Virus record (IMG/VR): IMGVR_UViG_3300025853_000655
Span: 1 to 23,838 of that record
Source: a virus
Reading direction: 5' to 3' (one strand)
Length of the DNA stretch: 23,838 bases
In this document: positions 17,507 to 23,838 of the stretch, one piece after another
Layout: the number at the start of each line of letters is the position of its first letter
How positions within the stretch are numbered: the first letter of the stretch is position 1
The notes under the pieces: generated by a model
The model's input: the letters and a program-made list of their open reading frames with translations, nothing else
Database searches by the model: none
Told to the model about the DNA's origin: nothing
Program-made: the position numbers and the translations under genes

Positions 17507-17547
17507 TAAAAAAAATAAAGGGCTAGGCGCCGAAGCGCCTAACTCTT
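17507..17547 (-). terminator. Intrinsic terminator downstream of capsid gene
   Basis: On the minus strand a perfect 7-bp stem, TAGGCGC paired with GCGCCTA (17535-17541 and 17524-17530), closes a TTCG loop. This is the very stable C(UUCG)G tetraloop. The stem can be extended outward by a G-T wobble and an AAAG/CTTT pairing interrupted by one mismatch. A T-rich tract follows immediately (complement of 17508-17519, eight T, one A, three T). It lies 12 bases after the capsid stop and before the next ATG at 17485. The arrangement is typical of rho-independent termination for minus-strand transcription. On the opposite strand no comparable T tract follows the stem. Confidence 0.85.
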
Positions 17548-17558
17548 TAAAAGTAATT

Positions 17559-19037
17559 CTAGCTTTGGAATAACACGAAGTTATTAGCAGCTTGAGTAAC
17601 TAAACATCTCTCTGATAACCAGTTTACGATCATCGAGTCAATTTCAGAAGTGTAAGCACCACCAGCAGTACCAGTGATCCAGTTTTTGTATCTTCTGTCA
17701 TCTCCTTGAGAAGCTCTATATCTTACGTGTAAGAATGGTCTTCTAATGTTTGTACCTAAAATTTGGTCATAAACTGTAGAAGTTCCCGCAGGAATTAATA
17801 CACCATCGATATTGTTTACAGCTACTGCACCTCTTGTTGAAGCATCATTTAAGTATTTCCAGCTAGTTTTGTAGAAGTCATAAGAACCTCTTCTGAAACC
17901 AGAGAAACCTAAATTTAAAGCCATATCCTCAGAATTTTCAAATAAACCGTAAGCAGTTCCACCAGATTGTCCAGCAGAAATTTGGCTTAGCATATCATCA
18001 AACTCTAAGTCTGTATCTCTATTTAAGAATAACATGTTTTCTTCAATAGCACCTTGTGTATCAAGGTTTTTAAGTATTTGATCGAAATCAGAAATACCCG
18101 TAGCACCTTGGAATCCACTCATGATATTACCTCTATTAGTAATAGCTTGGAAAAGACCTTCAGTACCGTGAGCGTTGATAGTAGCTGAGAATCCAGGTAC
18201 GTTAGCTGCTTGAGCAACAAAACCACCATTAGCATCAGCTAGTTCACCTTCAACCATTGCCATTTCTAAGTAATCGTCGAAACGTAATCTTGTTTCAGAC
18301 TCAGACTTTAAATACCATAAGTATCCTGATGTTCCATCTTCTGTAGCAACTTCTACCCATCCAATCTGTGCCATATCAGAACCATTGATTTCAAATCTAT
18401 CTTTGATAATGATTGGTTGATTAGAGTATTGAGTAAATTGTGGCTGTACTGAGAAGTTTCCGCTTCCAGTTCCTTTAGCAAATAAAGAACCATAAACGAA
18501 TATCTTTAATCCAGCAGCACCTGCAGCAGCAGCAATACCTAAAGTATCCCAGTTAGCAGCAGTAAATGGATAAGCAGTAACGTTAGTTAAAGCACCATTT
18601 GCAGCTACAGCACCAACAATACCTTTTAATGTAACGCCAGTAGTTGGGTTCATTACAACGATAGTATCGTTAGGAGCAATTGCATTTTTAATAGAAGTTG
18701 CACCAACAGCAGCGTTAGTAGGTACACTGAAAACGAAAGTTCCAGCACCAGGTCCTGTTAATGTACATCCTGTGTAAGAGATGTGTAATCTATTTTGTTC
18801 AGACCAAATTACTTGATCAGAAGTCATTGGCATTTCAGCGCCAACCATTTTTAAGAAACCACCTAAAGTTCTGTTTCCATATCTTTCTACCTCAGCTTCA
18901 TATACTTCAGGTAAATACTGTTGTGCGAAATCGTTTGCACCTGCAGCAGCAGTGTTAAACGCTAGGTAGTTATTAGCTAGCGGTAGTTGAGTTTGAGAAG
19001 GTACTATACTTCCAAACACCGGAGCGATTTGTCCCAT
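17559..19037 (-). CDS. Major capsid protein
   Basis: This 492-residue protein is expected to build the icosahedral shell, probably with an HK97-type fold. Position after portal and scaffold, length, and the segments YLPEVYEAEVERYGNRTL (residues 42-59) and GAEMPMTSDQVIWSEQNRLH (66-85) match capsid proteins I recall from marine phage contigs. Residues about 95-195 form a Gly/Ala/Thr-rich region that may be an inserted domain or E-loop elaboration. A conserved-looking C-terminal part contains IRRPFLHVRYRASQGDDRRY (431-450). The coding region is visibly richer in G+C than its neighbours, with many GCA/GCT alanine and GGT glycine codons, consistent with high expression. It ends in TAG with an in-frame TAA three codons later, then an intrinsic terminator. 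Fourteen A/T-rich bases separate it from the scaffold gene. The capsid identity is strong; the fold is inferred. Confidence 0.88.
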   Translation of the reverse strand: MGQIAPVFGSIVPSQTQLPLANNYLAFNTAAAGANDFAQQYLPEVYEAEVERYGNRTLGGFLKMVGAEMPMTSDQVIWSEQNRLHISYTGCTLTGPGAGTFVFSVPTNAAVGATSIKNAIAPNDTIVVMNPTTGVTLKGIVGAVAANGALTNVTAYPFTAANWDTLGIAAAAGAAGLKIFVYGSLFAKGTGSGNFSVQPQFTQYSNQPIIIKDRFEINGSDMAQIGWVEVATEDGTSGYLWYLKSESETRLRFDDYLEMAMVEGELADANGGFVAQAANVPGFSATINAHGTEGLFQAITNRGNIMSGFQGATGISDFDQILKNLDTQGAIEENMLFLNRDTDLEFDDMLSQISAGQSGGTAYGLFENSEDMALNLGFSGFRRGSYDFYKTSWKYLNDASTRGAVAVNNIDGVLIPAGTSTVYDQILGTNIRRPFLHVRYRASQGDDRRYKNWITGTAGGAYTSEIDSMIVNWLSERCLVTQAANNFVLFQS

Positions 19038-19051
19038 AATTAATAATTGTT

Positions 19052-20242
19052 TTAGTTAAATTTTCTTGTTTTAATTTTCAATTTTGAAGAATCAAGACCA
19101 CTGATCGATTTAACTTTTAATCCGCCAATATAAACATCACTTGGAGCAGTGGCCCTAGCTTCATTGCTTATATTTTTAGATTTAGCAGCAACATCTCTTA
19201 TGGCATCGGCTTTACCTTGCTCGTAAAAATGTTGTGCAATAGTATCTGCATTTTCAGCGGCATACATAGCTTTGTGATAACCCTGAACATCTGTTACATC
19301 TCCTTTATCGTTTAAGAACTTCTTAATTATATTAGAAATGTTTGATTGGTTATGTGCAACTTCACTAGGGTTTTTAACTCCATATCTAAATTTCTTTTCT
19401 CCTAATTTAAAATCAAAACCTTTGAATTCATTAGTAAAATAATCTTTAGTATTAGATTTAAAAGTTTCATGCTGTTGCTGAGCTACATCTTGCTCTTCGT
19501 TGTAGCGATTGAAAAAATCCATAGCCTTTTTTTGTTCTTGAGTTACTCCGGGTCTCAACTTGATTTCGTCGTAATATTGACTCTTTAAACCATCTAAATG
19601 CTTGCGGGCTTTTGCAACCTCTTCTTTGTATGCAAGTTTCTTCTTTCGAATATCTCTTGCTTCATCTAACTCTTCATCATATTTAAAATTATCTTCCATA
19701 AGGAAACTAATTTCTTCTGAATCTAAGTGAGATTTAGTCTGTTTATAATACTCTCTTAATAAAGTATCATTGTCTACATTAGAATAATCAGCGTTTAATC
19801 TTACGTAATCTTCTAACGTTCCACCTGTTTCTTTCATAAAGTCTACGACTTTTTCAATGTTTTCAGGTAGATTAATATCTTGTTTAGGTAACTCATCAGA
19901 TACTTTAGCCACTGGCTTTTCTGATGTTTGTACCATTTCTTCGCCTATGTTTACGATCTCTTCTTCTTCAGGTTTTTCTTCAATTATTTCTTCAATAACT
20001 GGTTTTACTTCTTCGGTGGACCGTACTTCTTTAGCCACTTCTTTGCTGTCGACACTGTTTTCTTGCTTTTCGACAACAACATCGCTATCATTTGTCTCTT
20101 GTGTTTGAATGGCATCTTGTTCTTCTATTTTAGGTTGTGATAAATCTACTTTTATAGGTTCATCATTTCTTGATAAATTTTTAGGTTTAAGCATTTTAGC
20201 TTTTACCTTAAGCTTTCCAGCTTTTTCTTGTGTTTGTGACAT
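19052..20242 (-). CDS. Probable scaffolding protein
   Basis: This 396-residue protein sits between portal and major capsid genes, the usual place for a scaffold or head-maturation protein. The chain has three zones. Residues 1-31 are basic (KLKVKAKMLKPKNLSR). Residues 32-125 are very acidic and low-complexity, with runs such as EEIIEEKPEEEE. Residues 130-360 are charged and helical, rich in Lys, Glu, Asp and Gln. The last 25 residues are basic again (GGLKVKSISG, SSKLKIKTRKFN). Many phage scaffolds are acidic, helical and end in a basic segment that docks on the capsid protein, so the composition fits. No protease motif was recognised, so a prohead protease role is less likely. Twenty-nine A/T-rich bases separate it from the portal gene. 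The role is inferred from context and composition rather than a recognised domain. Confidence 0.68.
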   Translation of the reverse strand: MSQTQEKAGKLKVKAKMLKPKNLSRNDEPIKVDLSQPKIEEQDAIQTQETNDSDVVVEKQENSVDSKEVAKEVRSTEEVKPVIEEIIEEKPEEEEIVNIGEEMVQTSEKPVAKVSDELPKQDINLPENIEKVVDFMKETGGTLEDYVRLNADYSNVDNDTLLREYYKQTKSHLDSEEISFLMEDNFKYDEELDEARDIRKKKLAYKEEVAKARKHLDGLKSQYYDEIKLRPGVTQEQKKAMDFFNRYNEEQDVAQQQHETFKSNTKDYFTNEFKGFDFKLGEKKFRYGVKNPSEVAHNQSNISNIIKKFLNDKGDVTDVQGYHKAMYAAENADTIAQHFYEQGKADAIRDVAAKSKNISNEARATAPSDVYIGGLKVKSISGLDSSKLKIKTRKFN

Positions 20243-20271
20243 AATAAAATAATATAAAAATTAGTAAAAAA

Positions 20272-22671
20272 TTACTGAGGTGGATCAAAATTTTGCATAT
20301 CAAAATTTTCATCACTCTGAGTTTGCTCAAAATTTGTTGGCGCTCCGCCTGTTTCACGTTGAGCTATCATTTGAGATTGTTGTGAAGCTTGTATTTTAGT
20401 TCGTTTATCTTTACGATCCTCTATTTGAGCTTCTTTTTTAGTGTTTGTATCTATATCCATTTGCTTAAGTTTCATGTCATACTCAAATTCTTGAGCCATT
20501 AATTGTAACTTAAGTTGATTTTCAGTTTGCATTCTTTGAATCTCAAACTGGGATTTTGCTTGTTCTATTTGTGTTTGAGTTTGAGCTAAGGCTTCACCTT
20601 TCTGCACCTCTTGCATAGATGCTCTTTCAGATGCTTCAGCATTTGAATCAGCTTGTGCTTGTATATTAGCCATTTGAGCTTGTTGATCAGCTTCTTGCTT
20701 TTTAACTCTTTTGTATTTTAATACTTGATTAGCTAATGTTAAGTTTCTTATTTCTCTAATATCAATAGCATCTTCAAGATATATTTGATTTTGTTGCAAA
20801 GCCATTTGAATATTTTGTTCAAGCATAGCTTTTTCTTCTTCTTCTGGTTCTAAATCTAAGTATATACCAAAATCATAAAGATGTAAATCATCTATTTCAT
20901 GTAAAGTCGCTACATTAAATTTACCTATTGCCGCTTTTAAAGCATTATTAGTTAAATCAAAATCAAGCATATCAGCTATTCTTAGCGATATATTTTCACA
21001 TGTTCTTAATGTTAGATATAAACTAGCATTTAAAATATGTTTAGTAGCTATATTAGAAGCATTGGCAGCCATTTTTTGCAATCCAACTAAAGCGTCCTTG
21101 TCCGGTAAACTGCCGTCTCGTGCTTCATTAAGACCTGTTACGTCTCTTATCATCTGTAAATAATACTGATAAGTATTAATTAATGATGCTATTTTTCCAT
21201 TAGCGCTAGATGTTTGTAATTCTTGAATAGGTACTTTACCCCTGTTAGGATCACCATCTTGTGTTAATGATCTACCAACTATACTACCAGTTTGAAAATA
21301 CATATTTAATGCTTCTTGTGGATTGTAGTTAGTACCATTACCTAAATCAACCTCTGCTAAACCATCTACATCTACAAACACACCATCTGGAACCATTCTA
21401 GCAATGACCTGTTGTAATTTAAGTGATGTAAGCTGTATCATATCAGCAAAACCAGTTATACGTCCTACAAGTGAATCTATACGACCTTGATACATATGAG
21501 GCGCAACGATGTTGTAATTCATATTTACCTTAGTTAAATCACTTTTAGGTCTTGTCATGTTCTCTGACATTTCCCATCTTAACATTTGTTCAACACCCAT
21601 AACTTTAGCTCCAGTAAACAATACCTCTATTGTTCTTGAAACTCTTTCAAAGTTATCATTTTCAGGTGGATTAAACGTATCTGGTTTTTCTAACACTTTT
21701 TCTAAACCATTATCTGTATTTTTAACTTTAAATACTTGGTCTATGTAAGATTTATATTCAAAATAAATAACCTGAACTAAATCATTATCTGAATTAGGAG
21801 ATCTCATATAAGCTTCTCTACCAGGATATTTTTGTATTTTTTTAAGTTCTTCGTTAGTTAAATTAGGAAATTCCTTTTTTAACTCAGGTATTGTAATAGA
21901 TTTTATTTCACCTACATAATAAAGATCTTGAAAATTAGGATCATTTGTATATGAATAAACTAAATTAGCAGGGTCAACATAGTCAATTACCACTCCTTCA
22001 GCTTTGTTAAAACTAGTTTTTACAGCTCCAATACCTATTGTAACTATATCTTCTGTAATTCTTTTGTTAATTAATTCGTATTTATTAAAATCTAATACGT
22101 TGTTAATAACTTCTTCTTCAGCAATTTCCACAGATTGTTTATAGTTTAATTGCATATGCACCTCAAGTTCTTCTTTTGACTGTGGTAAATTAGCAGGATC
22201 AACTACATTATAAACATCCACACCTAAATTTTGCTGTATATTATCAAGTAAAGGCTTTGATAACATGTCTCTTAATATAGACGAAGCGTAGTTAGTTCTT
22301 TGTTTTTGTGAAAAAGGATCTTGAGCGTAAGCTTTTATATCATATTTTTTTGATGATATACCATTAACAACTATATCCACAAATTTTGGGATAATAGGTA
22401 CTGGCTTCCAGTCTAAATTTAAATAAGATAAATCACCATTAATTGATAATTCATCTTTATATTTTTGTACAGGTTGTTCACCTCTAGCGTATAATCTTAA
22501 TCTATTAAAGTTTTGAAAACCTTTTTGCCATCTCGTCCCGTTAACTCTTCCACCTCTAAACCATTCATATTCAATGGCTTGCCCTACTTGCAGACCATAC
22601 TCTAAACTAAGCTTTTCTGCGACAGGTACCACCTGACTAGGAAAGGAACTATTAGTACTCGTATTAATCAT
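20272..22671 (-). CDS. Portal protein
   Basis: This is a 799-residue portal, expected to form the dodecameric ring at the packaging vertex through which terminase pumps DNA. The call rests on position between terminase and scaffold/capsid, on size (large portals of crAss-like and related podoviruses are about this long) and on resemblance to marine phage portals I recall. Residues 30-130 contain the WFRGGRVNGTRWQKGFQNFN and LDWKPVPIIPKFVDIVVNG segments. Residues 380-560 look like the wing/clip region, including a long helix near GFADMIQLTSLKLQQVIARM. From about residue 612 to 770 the chain becomes Gln/Glu/Lys-rich and predicted coiled coil by eye, a plausible barrel that projects into the head. 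The start ATG directly follows the terminase TAG with no spacer, suggesting translational coupling. No Shine-Dalgarno is visible. The stop is TAA. Confidence 0.88.
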   Translation of the reverse strand: MINTSTNSSFPSQVVPVAEKLSLEYGLQVGQAIEYEWFRGGRVNGTRWQKGFQNFNRLRLYARGEQPVQKYKDELSINGDLSYLNLDWKPVPIIPKFVDIVVNGISSKKYDIKAYAQDPFSQKQRTNYASSILRDMLSKPLLDNIQQNLGVDVYNVVDPANLPQSKEELEVHMQLNYKQSVEIAEEEVINNVLDFNKYELINKRITEDIVTIGIGAVKTSFNKAEGVVIDYVDPANLVYSYTNDPNFQDLYYVGEIKSITIPELKKEFPNLTNEELKKIQKYPGREAYMRSPNSDNDLVQVIYFEYKSYIDQVFKVKNTDNGLEKVLEKPDTFNPPENDNFERVSRTIEVLFTGAKVMGVEQMLRWEMSENMTRPKSDLTKVNMNYNIVAPHMYQGRIDSLVGRITGFADMIQLTSLKLQQVIARMVPDGVFVDVDGLAEVDLGNGTNYNPQEALNMYFQTGSIVGRSLTQDGDPNRGKVPIQELQTSSANGKIASLINTYQYYLQMIRDVTGLNEARDGSLPDKDALVGLQKMAANASNIATKHILNASLYLTLRTCENISLRIADMLDFDLTNNALKAAIGKFNVATLHEIDDLHLYDFGIYLDLEPEEEEKAMLEQNIQMALQQNQIYLEDAIDIREIRNLTLANQVLKYKRVKKQEADQQAQMANIQAQADSNAEASERASMQEVQKGEALAQTQTQIEQAKSQFEIQRMQTENQLKLQLMAQEFEYDMKLKQMDIDTNTKKEAQIEDRKDKRTKIQASQQSQMIAQRETGGAPTNFEQTQSDENFDMQNFDPPQ

Positions 22672-23838
22672 CTAATTAATTATTTTTGATTTATAACCTT
22701 TGTTGTCATATTTAGAAAAATTTAAACTTACTTTTTCTTTTATAATTTCAGGCACAGGTCTATATTTATTTTTGTTGCAAGCCATAATAGCTAAACCAGA
22801 ACTTATTGATGCATCATGCTTTGTTCTATTGTTTATATCAAAAGCAGCCCAATCTTCTAATGTTCTTTGAAAATACATTGTCCCATATTGTTCATTATTG
22901 TAACCTACAAACATTTCAATATAAGATTCAATAGCGGCGGCGTGAGCTTGTTTAACGTCTTCACTTGAATTAGGTATACCACCTATTTCTTTTTCAGTTA
23001 CAGATAATTTATACATTGTTTTATCTGGTCTGTTCATAGAGTAACCTCTATAACCTCTTCTTTTTAAATAATATAATAATCTAGGTTTGTTATTTTCAGC
23101 AAGTATTGGCATACCGTAAAAATGTAACGCCATAAGTACATCTTCAAAAAATGTTTCAGCTGTTTGTGGTCTAGCTATATATTCTAAAAAAAATAAATTA
23201 GGTGGACAAGTGTCCATAGTAAACTTAGTTAAACCATGCAATGCACCTTTTGATCCTCTACCATCTACTGTTCCTGATATATCGTATGAGTCACATCCAA
23301 ACGCTCCCATATGTTCGTTAGCAGGGTATTTCATACCATTTTTAACAATAAATCTATTTTGTTGTTGAACATCTGGAACCCAAGAAATTAAAAATCTACC
23401 TTGTTTACTTGGGACAAATTGAACGCTTGTATCTCTAATCCCACCTTCCCACATAAAATTACCTTGTGTAACAATATTAGAATTTTTTAAATCTTCATTA
23501 TAATCTATCTGCTCGTATATTTTTGTTAAATTAAATAAAGATTGTTTCGCCTCATCTCTAAATGCGTGTTTCTCTGTACGTGGAAATTGTCTATATAATT
23601 CATTAAGCGCATCAGGATCATCTTTAAGGCCATCTACTTCATTTTCCCAGTGTTCGATAACACCGATTTCAATGGGGAAACCATCTGGCCCTTTTTTAGG
23701 TTTTTTGGGTGTCTCAAAGACAGGTAACCCATAAGAATCGATGTATCCTTCGTAATTCCATTCCATAGGTATGAACAAGCTATATAATCCCGAGCTAGTC
23801 TGCCCATTGCGGTTTCTTCTGGTAACGTCTGAATCATC
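22672..23838 (-). CDS. terL: Terminase large subunit, C-terminal nuclease part (partial)
   Basis: This is the packaging motor subunit that translocates DNA into the prohead and cuts the concatemer. The frame stays open through the window edge, giving 388 visible residues. The visible part begins just past the ATPase core, with a stretch containing SSGLYSLFIPMEWNYEGYID that resembles the linker of other phage terminases. The RNase H-like nuclease domain follows. Candidate metal-binding acids are the Asp in GCDSYDISG (codon near 23291), the Glu in PILAENNKPR and the Asp in TKHDASISSG near the C-terminus, the usual order of three acids. The Walker A and B motifs must lie beyond 23838. A TTG at 23776-23778 could be called as a start, but homologous-looking sequence continues upstream, so it is internal. 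The stop is TAG, directly abutting the portal ATG in the same frame. The family call is confident; exact catalytic residues are assigned by eye. Confidence 0.9.
   Translation of the reverse strand, partial: DDSDVTRRNRNGQTSSGLYSLFIPMEWNYEGYIDSYGLPVFETPKKPKKGPDGFPIEIGVIEHWENEVDGLKDDPDALNELYRQFPRTEKHAFRDEAKQSLFNLTKIYEQIDYNEDLKNSNIVTQGNFMWEGGIRDTSVQFVPSKQGRFLISWVPDVQQQNRFIVKNGMKYPANEHMGAFGCDSYDISGTVDGRGSKGALHGLTKFTMDTCPPNLFFLEYIARPQTAETFFEDVLMALHFYGMPILAENNKPRLLYYLKRRGYRGYSMNRPDKTMYKLSVTEKEIGGIPNSSEDVKQAHAAAIESYIEMFVGYNNEQYGTMYFQRTLEDWAAFDINNRTKHDASISSGLAIMACNKNKYRPVPEIIKEKVSLNFSKYDNKGYKSKIIN

Noticed and set aside
19857-20140. Two overlapping plus-strand frames opposite the scaffold gene
   Set aside because: They are antisense to the acidic low-complexity region, giving Ser- or Phe-rich translations without any recognisable feature.
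23776-23778. TTG as the start of the terminase
   Set aside because: The frame is open for 20 more codons to the window edge and the upstream residues look like terminase sequence, so the gene is truncated rather than starting here.
23634-23837. Minus-strand reading frame of 67 codons overlapping the terminase
   Set aside because: It lies out of frame within the terminase coding sequence, which is itself continuous to the window edge and recognisable.
1-23838. tRNA genes, CRISPR arrays, transposons or att sites
   Set aside because: The window is almost entirely filled by long minus-strand genes; the gaps are too short and none shows cloverleaf, spaced repeats or inverted-repeat ends.
168-23838. 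Formal assignment to the crAss-like phages
   Set aside because: Some proteins look related, but without the replication genes or a search, order-level placement is not supported.

Overview
The window is a stretch of a tailed double-stranded DNA phage genome, most likely a podovirus-type (short-tailed) marine phage. Every gene reads on the minus strand, so the biological order runs from base 23838 down to base 1. It is compact and low in G+C (about 30% by eye), with genes 0-73 bp apart. No tRNA, CRISPR array, insertion sequence, integrase or att site was seen. The host is not encoded. I favour a marine Bacteroidota (flavobacterial) host: none of the start codons inspected has a GGAGG-type Shine-Dalgarno, and the leaders are A/T-rich instead. 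The structural proteins also resemble those I recall from uncultured marine phage contigs and, more distantly, crAss-like and flavobacterial podoviruses. A SAR11-type host cannot be excluded.

Layout in reading order. Packaging and head (23838-17559): the C-terminal nuclease half of the large terminase (cut by the window edge), the portal with a long glutamine-rich coiled-coil tail, a probable scaffolding protein, and the major capsid protein. A strong intrinsic terminator with a C(UUCG)G loop follows the capsid gene. Next is a 254-residue protein of unknown role, bracketed downstream by a second hairpin. Connector and tail (16653-8730): a 324-residue connector or ring-like protein, a 469-residue gp4-like adaptor, a 1390-residue nozzle/fibre protein and a 440-residue nozzle partner. 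Internal virion proteins (8723-168): a 285-residue glycine/alanine-rich protein, a 349-residue unknown, and a giant 2210-residue protein whose C-terminal part resembles large 'polyvalent' phage proteins. At the left edge (166-1) is the start of a small single-pass membrane protein with a CPYC motif, possibly the first gene of a lysis or envelope module.

Together the genes describe a late morphogenesis operon. Terminase and portal package DNA into a shell built from the capsid protein on a scaffold. The connector, adaptor and nozzle proteins close the head and form the short tail. The last three proteins have the size and order expected of an ejection apparatus, analogous to T7 gp14-gp15-gp16; this role is inferred from position and composition.

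The points most worth pursuing are: the giant polyvalent-like protein; a nozzle apparently divided between two genes; extra beta-rich modules in three neighbouring connector/tail proteins; a terminase-portal junction where a single in-frame TAG is the only separation; and the hairpin-bounded unknown gene after the capsid gene.
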